From a virus: a stretch of DNA of 64,000 bases. The stretch is taken from positions 1 through 64,000 of the IMG/VR virus record IMGVR_UViG_3300037086_000360, one strand, 5' to 3'. A model generated the notes under the pieces. That model was not told the DNA's origin, did no database searches, and saw only the letters and a program-made list of their open reading frames with translations. Position numbers and translations under genes: made by a program. The first letter of the stretch is position 1. The number at the start of each line of letters is the position of its first letter. Below, piece by piece: positions 31,732-40,244 of this stretch.

Positions 31732-33708
31732 TGCGACTTTGAGCCAAGAATCCGAGACTCAGTCATCCAATATATGATCAAGCGCTTTGGCAAAGACAAC
31801 GTAGCACCCATTGGAACATTTGGTATTCTCAAAACGAGGAGTGCTATTCTCGATGTAGCAAGAGTATGCAACATCCCTCCTCAGGAAACCATGGCGGTTA
31901 CTACAAAACTGCCAAAAGATCTTGATGAAAACGACGATCTTGCAACTCTTGAGGAAGATTATCCCGCACTCAAAGCGTTTCTCGACAAGTGGGAAGCTGA
32001 AGGAAAACCACTTCGCTATTATATCAATGGGATCAGAGGTGGCGCTCGCAATGTTTCTCAGCATGCCGCAGGAGTACTACTCTCTTCAAATAAACTCGTT
32101 GATAATGTAGCGCTTATCAAAACGAAGAAAGGGATCGTCACCGGATGGGTTGAAGGAGCTGGTGGAAGAGAGCTTTCAGATCTTGGATATGCCAAATACG
32201 ATATTCTTGGTCTTAACAACCTACAGGTAGTCAACGATACTCTTACTCTCATAAAGAAGAGAAGGGGCATTGATGTCGAAATTACAAAAATTGACCTTGA
32301 TGATCCAAAGGTTTATGCTGAAGTTGTTAAACCTCAAGATCACATGGGAGTTTTCCAGTTTGAAAGTGGATTAGTGCGCAAATTGATGAAAGATATTCTT
32401 CCCGACAATTTCAACGAATTGTCGGATATTTCAGCATTAATCCGTCCGGGACCTCTCAAAATGAAGATGCCAGAAGAATATGCAAATCGCAAGCATCGTA
32501 GGCCTGATGACCATGGAAGAACATGGACCTCAGATGATATTCTTCCAGCACTTCGGCCAATTCTTGGTCGTACATTTGGAATCATTATCTATCAAGAGCA
32601 AGTTATGCAGATCGCGGAAGTTCTTGGTGGATTCTCAAAGACTGAAACCAATAGTCTCCGCAAACTCATCATTAAGTATGGAAAAGTATCTCAAGACGAT
32701 CCTCAATACCAAAAGAATGTCAAGAAGTATCACGACCAGTTTATTGATAATGCAGCAAAACCCGATAAATTGGGTGATAGACTTGCTGCAGAAGAACTTT
32801 GGCAGTTGATGGTAGCGTTCTCAAATTACGGTTTTAATTTGTCGCATTCCGTTTCTTATACATACACCTCAATCAGAGAGTATTGGTTGAAGTGTTACTA
32901 TGCTGCAGAGTTCAATGTCACTCTTCTCAACAACACTCCAAGAAGCAAGGAAAAGAAGGGTGAGAGCATTATGGGTGAGTATATCACAAACATGATGAGG
33001 AAGGGTTTCAAAGTAGCACAGCCCTCTGTCAATGAATGTTTTGCAAATTTCACACTCAAATCAGATGATGAAATTGTGTGGGGATTGGGTTGGATCAAAA
33101 ACCTTCCAGAAGGTTCTATTGATGCAATTGTTGAAGAACGAACCAAGAACGGCAAGTTTGAATCTGTTGATGATCTCTACAAGAGAGTTGGCAGCAAGGC
33201 TCTCAACAAGAGAGCAGTTGATGCTCTAGTTTGGTCAGGATGTCTTGATGAGTTTGGTGAGAGAGCAGAATTGGCCGATCATATCTACACAACACTTAGG
33301 GGTGATAAGAAATACGCCCCCGAAAAGATCACTCCTAAGAAGAGAACTGAAAAGGAAATCGAGCTTCTTGGTCTTTCATTGAACGAGATGCTCTCATTCA
33401 AAAGCTTGAGAGAAGAAGCAGAGCGTTCCACCTCACTTCATATGGATACCCTCACAGAAGTAGCAGTTGCTGGAGAGTATTATTGTGTTGGAAAAGTGAC
33501 GAAGCTCGAGAAGAAACAGACCAAGACCAAAAAGGACTATGTTCGTATTTCTTTGAAGGACGAAACAACAACTCAAAGGAATATATATTGCTGGCCGTGG
33601 CAGGCCAAACGAATCTTTGAACTTCATATGGATGATGTGGTTCTTGCTAAGATTGTCAATGACGGAAATTTCGTCAATTTGATGCAGTTTCAAAAAGTTC
33701 TAGAGTAA
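31684..33708 (+). CDS. dnaE: DNA polymerase III alpha, C-terminal fragment with very short C-intein 2
   Basis: This 674-residue protein starts at ATG 31684 behind GAAGGCGG. The first 16 residues (MDLSIYNTSFTLCSHN) would be the C-intein and Cys 17 the splice residue. The extein then continues CDFEPRIRDSVIQYM, so splicing restores PDID-C-DF with the second catalytic aspartate. The third catalytic Asp is in YDILGLNNLQ (residue 173). Helix-hairpin-helix and OB-like regions follow in the C-terminal half. A TTG at 31660 would add 8 residues. The spliced enzyme would be about 1365 residues. Confidence 0.8.
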   Translation: MDLSIYNTSFTLCSHNCDFEPRIRDSVIQYMIKRFGKDNVAPIGTFGILKTRSAILDVARVCNIPPQETMAVTTKLPKDLDENDDLATLEEDYPALKAFLDKWEAEGKPLRYYINGIRGGARNVSQHAAGVLLSSNKLVDNVALIKTKKGIVTGWVEGAGGRELSDLGYAKYDILGLNNLQVVNDTLTLIKKRRGIDVEITKIDLDDPKVYAEVVKPQDHMGVFQFESGLVRKLMKDILPDNFNELSDISALIRPGPLKMKMPEEYANRKHRRPDDHGRTWTSDDILPALRPILGRTFGIIIYQEQVMQIAEVLGGFSKTETNSLRKLIIKYGKVSQDDPQYQKNVKKYHDQFIDNAAKPDKLGDRLAAEELWQLMVAFSNYGFNLSHSVSYTYTSIREYWLKCYYAAEFNVTLLNNTPRSKEKKGESIMGEYITNMMRKGFKVAQPSVNECFANFTLKSDDEIVWGLGWIKNLPEGSIDAIVEERTKNGKFESVDDLYKRVGSKALNKRAVDALVWSGCLDEFGERAELADHIYTTLRGDKKYAPEKITPKKRTEKEIELLGLSLNEMLSFKSLREEAERSTSLHMDTLTEVAVAGEYYCVGKVTKLEKKQTKTKKDYVRISLKDETTTQRNIYCWPWQAKRIFELHMDDVVLAKIVNDGNFVNLMQFQKVLE

Positions 33709-33712
33709 AAAT

Positions 33713-33738
33713 AGGGGCCGTGAGGCCCCTTGTTTTTC
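33713..33738. terminator. bidirectional intrinsic terminator
   Basis: Stem AGGGGCC/GGCCCCT with a GTGA loop, T-rich on the right and A-rich on the left. It separates the convergent polymerase and OmpA-like genes. Confidence 0.8.
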
Positions 33739-33748
33739 TCATAAAACT

Positions 33749-34459
33749 CTAGTTCAAGAAAAGCTCAACTCTTCTATTCTGCCATCTGTTTTTCAAATCA
33801 CTGTCTGGAACAATCTGATCTGTTGCTCCAACCCCCTGTACAGTTGCAAATCTAGCAACTTCAACTCCTCTATCGGCCAATGCCTTTAGAATTACTTGAG
33901 CTCTCTTTTCAGAGAGAGGAATCAATATGTCTTTTTGCTCTCTATCACCAAGTTTTTGGTTGAACCAATAAATCTTTACTGCATGTCCAACAAGTTTGAG
34001 ATTCTTATTATCAATGTCTTTTAGCATTGCCGCCAATTTGTCGAGACGAGCAGTGTTCTGTGCAGCTTGTGGTACATCCATATAATCAGCAGTAAATGGC
34101 TTGAAGAATATGCGAGACATTTCAAACTGATAACCCTCATCTGCAGTTTTCCTAACCACAGTAACCTGTGCTGGTTCAGATGCGGGCGTTGGTACTGGAG
34201 TAACAATTGGTGCAATCGCTGGAGCTGAAGTTTCTGTTGCTGGTTGAACAACTGGAGCAGGAATTGGTGCCGGATTTTCAGTAGCCGGTTGAGTGGTTGG
34301 TTGTTCAACTGGAGTTGTTGGAGCGTTGACAACAGCTGGTGCAGGCTGAGTAGTTGGTGTTGGTGTTTCAGTTGTGGGTGTAGGCTTTGCGCTCTGACAC
34401 ATCATGGTCAAAGCAAGTACCACTACCACAATACCTATCATCAATAGGCGTTTTTTCAT
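33749..34459 (-). CDS. OmpA-like outer-membrane lipoprotein
   Basis: This 236-residue protein starts behind a perfect AAGGAGG. A signal peptide ends in LALTMMC, a lipobox-like cysteine with non-canonical residues before it. Residues 25-100 are a Pro/Thr/Ala linker. The C-terminal 110 residues resemble the OmpA peptidoglycan-binding domain: LSEKRAQVILKALADRGV, GVGATDQ and NRRVELFLN. It is probably exported and may alter the host envelope, for example in superinfection exclusion. One of three minus-strand genes. Confidence 0.65.
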   Translation of the reverse strand: MKKRLLMIGIVVVVLALTMMCQSAKPTPTTETPTPTTQPAPAVVNAPTTPVEQPTTQPATENPAPIPAPVVQPATETSAPAIAPIVTPVPTPASEPAQVTVVRKTADEGYQFEMSRIFFKPFTADYMDVPQAAQNTARLDKLAAMLKDIDNKNLKLVGHAVKIYWFNQKLGDREQKDILIPLSEKRAQVILKALADRGVEVARFATVQGVGATDQIVPDSDLKNRWQNRRVELFLN

Positions 34460-34616
34460 GTTTGCCTCCTTAACTTTGATATATCTTTCTCACTTTATCG
34501 ATACCATAACATTTGCTACCCTGGCATCTTCATCCCACAGGCATCCTTTTGCCAAGTGGTATATTGTTTGTCACGACACATATTTTTGTATGACAGAAAT
34601 GGAAATACAAGACTTA

Positions 34617-34626
34617 GCATATTTAT
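34617..34626 (+). promoter_or_regulatory. putative late promoter GCATATTTAT
   Basis: Copy of the recurring motif, 26 bases before ATG 34643, with TTGGAGG between. The 183 bases between the divergent genes hold no other obvious gene. Confidence 0.55.
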
Positions 34627-34642
34627 ATTGGAGGGTACCAAA

Positions 34643-35578
34643 ATGAAGTGCAAAGTGGTTGGTTGTGGCAATGCATTTTCTTTCATCAACTTCAATGTCA
34701 GCTTTGTCTTAGAAGAGGATGACAAGAAGTTGCTTATAGACTGCGGTGGTCGAGTTCCTTTGGCCCTCATGAACTCTGGGTATAAGCTCACTGATATCGA
34801 TGCTATCTACATCAGTCACGCACACGCAGACCACATTGGTGGTCTTGAGGAGTTTGCATTCACTCGCTATGATTGGATGCTTCGTCCTCGTCTATGGGAT
34901 GACTACAAGTTCAATGGAGAGAATCACCGCGACTATATGGATCCAAAGGTCACATACAAAACCTACGCCCCTAAGATCATTGCTAACGAAAAACTTCTAA
35001 AAGATCTTTGGGAAAATTCTCTCAAGGGCGGACTTGCATCTATGGAAGGATTTGATTCAACCATTGAAACATTTTTCGAGCCAGTTCCAGTCAAAGCAAA
35101 TGTCCCATTCTATTGGCCCGACAAAGATGGTTGGAAATTCGAACTTATTCAGCAAATTCACGTGATGGCTGGATCAACCATCATGCCTACCTATGGCCTT
35201 GTAATGTCGAAGCCCGGACACAAGACTGTCTACCTCACCACTGACAGTCAGCATTGCTCACCCAAACAAATCGAGATTTTCTACAAACAGGCTGATCTGA
35301 TCTTTCAGGACTGTGAGTGTTCTGGAGTGGATACCAAGAACAAGAAGTTTGTTTTCGGTTCTGGAGTCCATGCAAGCTATGCGCAGTTGGCTGGATGGGA
35401 TTCCGCCAACTCTACTAGGCTCTCAGCTGACATTAAAGCGAAAATGCTGCTCACCCATTATCAGGATTTCGTTTCCAAGTTCAAGGATGGATTTGGGAAT
35501 GATTGTGATTGGTACCAGCTTGCAGCTGCAGATGGCTTTAAGGGATTCGTAGCAGTCGGTGAGGTCTATGAAATCTGA
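34643..35578 (+). CDS. metallo-beta-lactamase-fold hydrolase
   Basis: This 311-residue protein has the zinc motif SHAHADHIGGLEE (HxHxDH) near residue 56 and later histidines (QIHVMAG, LLTHYQDF), as in RNase Z-like or phosphodiesterase-type MBL proteins. A C-terminal aspartate-rich stretch (IFQDCECSG) fits the metal site. The substrate is unknown; nucleic acid or a cyclic nucleotide signal are possibilities. Confidence 0.75.
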   Translation: MKCKVVGCGNAFSFINFNVSFVLEEDDKKLLIDCGGRVPLALMNSGYKLTDIDAIYISHAHADHIGGLEEFAFTRYDWMLRPRLWDDYKFNGENHRDYMDPKVTYKTYAPKIIANEKLLKDLWENSLKGGLASMEGFDSTIETFFEPVPVKANVPFYWPDKDGWKFELIQQIHVMAGSTIMPTYGLVMSKPGHKTVYLTTDSQHCSPKQIEIFYKQADLIFQDCECSGVDTKNKKFVFGSGVHASYAQLAGWDSANSTRLSADIKAKMLLTHYQDFVSKFKDGFGNDCDWYQLAAADGFKGFVAVGEVYEI

Positions 35579-35789
35579 AGCAATAGAGGCCAAGCTGCTT
35601 CTTGTTGGGGCAGCTTGTGGCTGGTGTCAAACATGGCAGGACGCTATAGAAAACTACGAATGGCCAGAAGCTCAAATGATTATTCTAGAGAGAAATTGTC
35701 CTATACATGTAAAAATAAAGAAGCATGGAGCTTTTGAGCTTCAAACACCCAAAGAAGAAATGTGTGAAAACTACACACCATATAAATGA
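35568..35789 (+). CDS. AKLLL-CxxC small protein
   Basis: This 73-residue protein begins KSEAIEAKLLLVGAACGWCQ. A later pair of single Cys residues (RNCPIH, EMCENY) completes four. Its start overlaps the end of the hydrolase and its stop overlaps the next small gene. Confidence 0.55.
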   Translation: MKSEAIEAKLLLVGAACGWCQTWQDAIENYEWPEAQMIILERNCPIHVKIKKHGAFELQTPKEEMCENYTPYK

Positions 35790-35962
35790 GATTCAGTGCT
35801 GATCAATATGCTAAAATGCTCTTACTTGGAGACCTGTGCAAAAGTTGTGCATTCCTTCACCAAGGTGAATGTTTGAAAACTAGATATGAGGCATCACCCG
35901 CAAATCTACAGAATGGAAACTGCAGTGGATGGTCACTACCTTCAGACATTGAAATAGTATGA
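35786..35962 (+). CDS. AKxLLL-CxxC small protein
   Basis: A 58-residue gene beginning DQYAKMLLLGDLCKSCAFLH, then GECLKT and NCSGWS. Cys spacing and motif match the family. ATGA overlaps on both sides support translation. Confidence 0.6.
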   Translation: MRFSADQYAKMLLLGDLCKSCAFLHQGECLKTRYEASPANLQNGNCSGWSLPSDIEIV

Positions 35963-36291
35963 AGTCAGAAGAATTTTTGATATGGGGAAACCTCCGAACA
36001 TTTAAATCGCATAGACACCCAACCTGGATGGAGGCCTATAACCAGTATTACCCCTTTGGAATGCTGAAAGAGAATCATCACTGTTTGCTCATAAATGCTG
36101 GTCGTGGATTGCACGATTACTGGGTGTTAGTTGATGTTCCTGATGGCATAATTAAGATTAAGCCTGATGAAAAGACAGGGATAAAAAAGGTCAGTCCATT
36201 AGTAATGAGACAAGCCACAAAAATGGTAGATGAATATATAAGCTATCATGCTAAAAAAGTCTTGGATGAATCTTTGAAAGGAATTAGATGA
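35959..36291 (+). CDS. hypothetical 110-residue protein
   Basis: It begins MKSEEFLIWGNLRTFKSHRH and has a central GMLKENHHCLLINAGRGLHDYW segment with a basic C-terminal helix. No family is recognised. Coupled to the phosphoesterase by ATGA overlap. Confidence 0.5.
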   Translation: MKSEEFLIWGNLRTFKSHRHPTWMEAYNQYYPFGMLKENHHCLLINAGRGLHDYWVLVDVPDGIIKIKPDEKTGIKKVSPLVMRQATKMVDEYISYHAKKVLDESLKGIR

Positions 36292-36893
36292 GTATTTGGG
36301 CAACTTCGGATTTCCACATTTCGCACACTAATATAATTCGCTATGCTAATCGCCCCTTCAAGTCAGTTTTTGAAATGGATGAAGTGATCATTGATAACCT
36401 CTTCAAGACAATAAAGAGTGGAGACACTCTCTATTATCTCGGAGACTTGTCATTCAACAAAGAAAGTGACGTAAGAATCATCAATATGCTACACAAACAG
36501 AACATTAAGACATTTTTCGTCATAGGCAATCATGATAAGGCTATGAAAACTACAGAGGTTCGTGAAACAATCAAATCATGTTCTACATTTAAAGGTATGT
36601 GGGATCTATTGGATGAGCATATTGAAAACCAAGAAGTCACGATGTGTCACTATCCCATGCTCACCTTCAAAGGATCTCATTTTAATGCATGGCAACTCTA
36701 CGGCCACCATCATTCCGACATTTCTGCTATAGCTACTGGCAAAAAATTAAATGTTTGCGTGGATCATCACGATTTTAAGCCATGGTCATGGGAACAAATT
36801 GTAGAATATATGGCTCGACGTCCCGACAATTGGGACAAAATACCTGATGAGAAAATAAGAAAGAGGGAGGTGGAACGCAATTCTCACTTGTAA
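36288..36893 (+). CDS. calcineurin-like metallophosphoesterase
   Basis: This 201-residue protein carries the motifs in order: SDFHISH (DxH), YYLGDLSF (GDxxF), VIGNHDKA (GNHD), CHYPML and YGHHHSD (GHxH). It is a phage-size phosphoesterase that could act on nucleotides or nucleic-acid ends. The substrate cannot be fixed from sequence. Confidence 0.8.
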   Translation: MSIWATSDFHISHTNIIRYANRPFKSVFEMDEVIIDNLFKTIKSGDTLYYLGDLSFNKESDVRIINMLHKQNIKTFFVIGNHDKAMKTTEVRETIKSCSTFKGMWDLLDEHIENQEVTMCHYPMLTFKGSHFNAWQLYGHHHSDISAIATGKKLNVCVDHHDFKPWSWEQIVEYMARRPDNWDKIPDEKIRKREVERNSHL

Positions 36894-36896
36894 CTT

Positions 36897-36906
36897 GCAT
36901 ATATTC
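36897..36906 (+). promoter_or_regulatory. putative late promoter GCATATATTC
   Basis: Variant copy of the recurring motif after the phosphoesterase stop, about 70 bases before the SSB gene. The leader has an AAAAAGG ribosome site. Confidence 0.4.
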
Positions 36907-36973
36907 TTTATAGAAAAAAGTTGGACGTTGTCCTACATCAAATCAAAACACACATCTAAAAAGGAAAAAACTC

Positions 36974-37822
36974 ATGGATGCAAAAGCACACGCTCGAAAG
37001 ACTAATCTGGATGCATTGAAGAAGGCTTGGGACAACCAGAATAAAGCTGGTCAGTATAAGTTCTGGAAGCCAATTAAGAATGGAAAGTATGTTATACGTT
37101 TCCTCCCTTCAAATGAATCTGACGGCCTTTTCTACAAGGCCACCGCTCAACACAAAATCGGAGACAATTATTACTTCTGCCCAAAGGTAGAAGGTGAAAC
37201 TTGCCCAATCTGCGAGTATTATAAGAAGCTTTGGGACGTTGGAACCGATTCAGCCATTGCTCTCGCAAGAGACATCAAGCCAAGAAAACAGTATCTCTAC
37301 AACATCATTGTAAAGATGGAGCTTGAAAAGCCCTATCCAAATCCAAACCAAGTTCAAGTTTATATGTCTGGAAAGAAACTCTACGACAAACTCATGGACT
37401 ATTTCTTCGACAATGAATATGGTGACTTGACTGATGTTGAAGGTGGATATGATTTCACTCTTGAAAAGGATGATGGTGAGGGCGGATTCCCATCTTATGA
37501 CAAGTCAAAGCCAAAAAAGAATGCTTCTCCTCTAGCCGAAACAGAATCAGATATAGAGAGCATTCTTGCTGGTGTGAAAGACTTGGGCAAGGAAGTCGAA
37601 TACAAGACTTACGATGAATTGAAGCAGACTCTTGATAGATTCTTGAGTGCTGAAAAAGCTGCAGCTCCGGGATCAAAGAGTTCATCTGATGAAGATGAGA
37701 AGCCAGCCGCTAGACCAGCTTCCACAGCTTCAGTCGCTGGTGCAAAGCCAGTTCCAATTGAGGAGCCAGAAACAGAGGATTTGAACGAATTCGAAAAAGA
37801 GCTACTTGCAGAATTGAAATAA
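36974..37822 (+). CDS. gp32-like single-stranded DNA-binding protein
   Basis: This 282-residue protein has a basic N-terminus, an OB-fold region (FWKPIKNGKYVIRFLPSN) and a zinc-type element HKIGDNYYFCPKVEGETC, then PIC. The C-terminal tail is acidic (EEPETEDLNEFEKELLAEL), as in gp32 and other SSBs that use the tail to contact replication partners. It has its own promoter motif and terminator, consistent with high expression. Confidence 0.75.
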   Translation: MDAKAHARKTNLDALKKAWDNQNKAGQYKFWKPIKNGKYVIRFLPSNESDGLFYKATAQHKIGDNYYFCPKVEGETCPICEYYKKLWDVGTDSAIALARDIKPRKQYLYNIIVKMELEKPYPNPNQVQVYMSGKKLYDKLMDYFFDNEYGDLTDVEGGYDFTLEKDDGEGGFPSYDKSKPKKNASPLAETESDIESILAGVKDLGKEVEYKTYDELKQTLDRFLSAEKAAAPGSKSSSDEDEKPAARPASTASVAGAKPVPIEEPETEDLNEFEKELLAELK

Positions 37823-37832
37823 CAATTCAACA

Positions 37833-37856
37833 GCCCCTCTTTCGAGGGGCTTTCTA
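37833..37856 (+). terminator. intrinsic terminator
   Basis: Stem GCCCCTC/GAGGGGC with a TTTC loop and a T-rich tail, right after the SSB gene. Confidence 0.8.
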
Positions 37857-37893
37857 TTTGCAAGATAGGCCCCACCCTTTGAAAGCTAATCTC

Positions 37894-38187
37894 ATGCTAG
37901 CAAAGAATTGTTCGATTGGTGACATCCTTCAAATACCTGATGAAGAAACACTCTTTTTGTTTATTATAAAGAAGGTCCATGGTGCTGATCCAAACGAGGG
38001 TGAGGGCATTACTGGTATTGAAATCAACATCAAAGGTGATTCAATTGAGTATATTTCTGGTCAATATGTTGATTGGGCCATGCTTGGTTCCTATAAGAAA
38101 GCCAACTTTAAGAAATTGAAAGCCCACGGTAGGCTCTTAGTCAGACTTCTTTTTTCTGATAGGGTTTCTAGAACAGTCCATCACTAA
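37894..38187 (+). CDS. hypothetical protein
   Basis: This 97-residue protein has its start placed at ATG 37894, because the frame further upstream lies in the terminator. It is beta-rich (GDILQIPDEETLFLFIIKKV) and may be a small sheet domain. No family is recognised and the ribosome site is weak. Confidence 0.45.
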   Translation: MLAKNCSIGDILQIPDEETLFLFIIKKVHGADPNEGEGITGIEINIKGDSIEYISGQYVDWAMLGSYKKANFKKLKAHGRLLVRLLFSDRVSRTVHH

Positions 38188-38192
38188 CCTCG

Positions 38193-38202
38193 GCATATTT
38201 TT
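38193..38202 (+). promoter_or_regulatory. putative late promoter GCATATTTTT
   Basis: Copy of the recurring motif ending 4 bases before ATG 38207; the mRNA would be leaderless. Confidence 0.5.
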
Positions 38203-38206
38203 CTAT

Positions 38207-38467
38207 ATGCTAAAATTTGAGTTCTCAGATTCCGATTGCAAACCAGACGTTGAAGAACCAGATTCTCAATATGCCAACATTACCATCAAATGGCGCGGAG
38301 AAATTGGTGACATCGATAATATGATGATGAGGTTCAAGTCTTTTCTTCTTGCCTTGACATTCCACGAAGACAATGTTAAAAGAATAGTGTATCTCGAGAA
38401 AGACGAGTGGGATCTTCTTCGAGCTAAAAATCTATTACAGGATGGAGAAGATGTCGAGGATAGATGA
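38207..38467 (+). CDS. hypothetical protein ending in an AKNLL motif
   Basis: This 86-residue protein has an acidic N-terminal half (DSDCKPDVEEPDSQY) and a C-terminal LLRAKNLLQDGEDVEDR, an AKxLL motif near the end of the chain. The function is unknown. Confidence 0.45.
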   Translation: MLKFEFSDSDCKPDVEEPDSQYANITIKWRGEIGDIDNMMMRFKSFLLALTFHEDNVKRIVYLEKDEWDLLRAKNLLQDGEDVEDR

Positions 38468-38500
38468 GTCGGCCGAAGGGTATACAGCAAGATAAATGAA

Positions 38501-38782
38501 ATGCCGTTACATGCAGGTGACATATATACTATTATCGATCAAACTAAAATCAGGACCAACAACCAAGGGTTCAAATACTTTAGGCTCAAGTATTGGGATG
38601 GGAAAAATTGGATTGTACGATTCATAAAGTCGAACGATACTGATTGGATAGCACTTCCTGAAAGAAGAATAGAGGAGATGGCCCTTGATAAGGTTATTGC
38701 TAGATCACCTCCACACGAACAGCTGGATGCCATAATTATGGAAGAGAAAAATGAGGCTGGTGGTGGCAAGCTCAGAAGATAG
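38501..38782 (+). CDS. hypothetical 93-residue protein
   Basis: Small basic beta protein (GFKYFRLKYWDGKNWIVRF), possibly an SH3- or OB-like barrel. No family is recognised. It overlaps the following AK-LL gene. Confidence 0.45.
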   Translation: MPLHAGDIYTIIDQTKIRTNNQGFKYFRLKYWDGKNWIVRFIKSNDTDWIALPERRIEEMALDKVIARSPPHEQLDAIIMEEKNEAGGGKLRR

Positions 38783-38966
38783 GATTGTTGATGAGGCTCG
38801 AAATATGTTGCTTGGTGAGAAGTGTGAAACCTGTAACCATGCTACTGTTATTGTCTATTATCATGCTAAAAAGGTAAACAAAGATCTCACTCATCAATGG
38901 TGTAGAATGAGAAATGGTGTCCAAAACAGCGACTCGCGATGTCATGATTGGAATCCAAAACACTAA
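38751..38966 (+). CDS. ARNMLLG-CxxC small protein
   Basis: This 71-residue member contains VDEARNMLLGEKCETCNHAT, then WCRMRNG and RCHDWNP. The Cys pattern is CxxC ... C ... CxxW. The start follows GGAAGAG. TAATG overlap with the next paralogue. Confidence 0.55.
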   Translation: MRLVVASSEDRIVDEARNMLLGEKCETCNHATVIVYYHAKKVNKDLTHQWCRMRNGVQNSDSRCHDWNPKH

Positions 38967-39169
38967 TGAGAAAAGCAGAAAAGGTCGAAATAATCAACAT
39001 GGCAAAATCTCTGTTATTGGGATATGCTTGTGTGACCTGTGTCCATCTGTACAACAAATTCAGAAGAGATGGTGTTACCATGGGTAAATGTAATGTGTAT
39101 GCTAAATCAGTGAAACATACAGATCTCTGTCATCATTGGGACACTTGGGACTCTCTAGGAAAGAAATGA
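38966..39169 (+). CDS. AKSLLLG-CxxC small protein
   Basis: This 67-residue paralogue contains NMAKSLLLGYACVTCVHLYN, then KCNVYAK and LCHHWDTW. It has the same Cys/Trp pattern as the preceding gene. Confidence 0.6.
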   Translation: MRKAEKVEIINMAKSLLLGYACVTCVHLYNKFRRDGVTMGKCNVYAKSVKHTDLCHHWDTWDSLGKK

Positions 39170-39489
39170 GAAAAAGGACCTGGTGTTTCATAATGGAACC
39201 ATATCTCTACGACATCGAATGTGATCTTTGTCATGGTTCTCGTATCACCTGGTCAGAATATGAACATAAGATTTGGTGTTTTGATTGTGAAGATGATACT
39301 AAAGGAACTGATGGAGTTTTTGGAGGTCCAATTCCAATCAATGCTGCCTACATGCTTGGAGTTTCTTTCGACAAGGTAAGGATTCGAGATGGTGCGATTT
39401 TGAAACTCAATCGAAAGACACACAGTTGGGATCCACCCAATATTGCAGCAAAACATCTATTAGAGAATAACCACTATTATGACGGATGA
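39166..39489 (+). CDS. zinc-ribbon protein with C-terminal AKHLL motif
   Basis: This protein of about 107 residues has two CxxC pairs near its start (IECDLCHGS, WCFDCEDD), making a zinc ribbon. It ends NIAAKHLLENNHYYDG, placing the AKxLL motif at the C-terminus. ATGA overlap upstream. Confidence 0.5.
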   Translation: MRKRTWCFIMEPYLYDIECDLCHGSRITWSEYEHKIWCFDCEDDTKGTDGVFGGPIPINAAYMLGVSFDKVRIRDGAILKLNRKTHSWDPPNIAAKHLLENNHYYDG

Positions 39490-39512
39490 TCAAGCCATTA
39501 TGGAGATAAAAG

Positions 39513-40244
39513 ATGAAATATAACGAAGAGATTTGGACCGATATGACTCAGGATGAAAAAGCAACCTATCATTTGGCTGAAGCTTTTCAAAAACACACTA
39601 AAGACCGTGGTGAAGTGATGCAATGGATTCCGTCGGCTGAAGCCAAACAGTGCTACAATTATGAGCGAGATGGAAAATACCCAGCAGATAAGATCCGCGA
39701 ATCAAAACATTGGCCATATTTTATGGAAACTTGGGAGATTTTCAAGGACGACGAAAACTTCAATGCAGATATGTTTATTGATGCAGTATTTAGTAGGTTG
39801 AGAAAAGGCCGCCGTATATTTCCTGCTCAACTTAGAACCAAAACGGCTCTTGCAAATTATAAAGAATATAGAATGAAGATGAAAATGTCAAAAACAATTT
39901 CCACTGAGAAGAAAATGATGCAAGATTTAGCTTCTACTTATAAGTTTATTAGGATGCGGTTAGGTATAGATAAACTATCTGAAACCGACTTGGATTATTT
40001 CTTCTCCCATGTGAAAGATAAAAATATACTAAGTGATGGAATTGTTTGTTGTATTCAGCAAATGCTCTCTCCTTTTTATATGGTTATATCAAAGGCATTT
40101 ATGAAAGCATATCTTAATCTTGATAGGGACGTCCAAGATGAGATTTTGGGTCCTGGAGACTATGAGAATCTTCGTATTTTGGTGAAATTAAAGACTCCGG
40201 TCTATGGTTTTGCTAAGAAAGTTTTTGGGGATGATATACTATGA
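39513..40244 (+). CDS. hypothetical 243-residue protein
   Basis: Largely helical, with many aromatic and charged residues (HWPYFMETWEIFKDDENFN) and a C-terminal KTPVYGFAKKVFGDD. No family is recognised. It is coupled to the membrane protein gene by ATGA. Confidence 0.5.
   Translation: MKYNEEIWTDMTQDEKATYHLAEAFQKHTKDRGEVMQWIPSAEAKQCYNYERDGKYPADKIRESKHWPYFMETWEIFKDDENFNADMFIDAVFSRLRKGRRIFPAQLRTKTALANYKEYRMKMKMSKTISTEKKMMQDLASTYKFIRMRLGIDKLSETDLDYFFSHVKDKNILSDGIVCCIQQMLSPFYMVISKAFMKAYLNLDRDVQDEILGPGDYENLRILVKLKTPVYGFAKKVFGDDIL

Noticed and set aside
23509-37856. The same GCCCCTC/GAGGGGC inverted repeat at three places (23509, 24661, 37833) considered as a mobile repeat
   Set aside because: Each copy is followed by a T tract and lies right after a stop codon, so they are ordinary terminators with similar stems.
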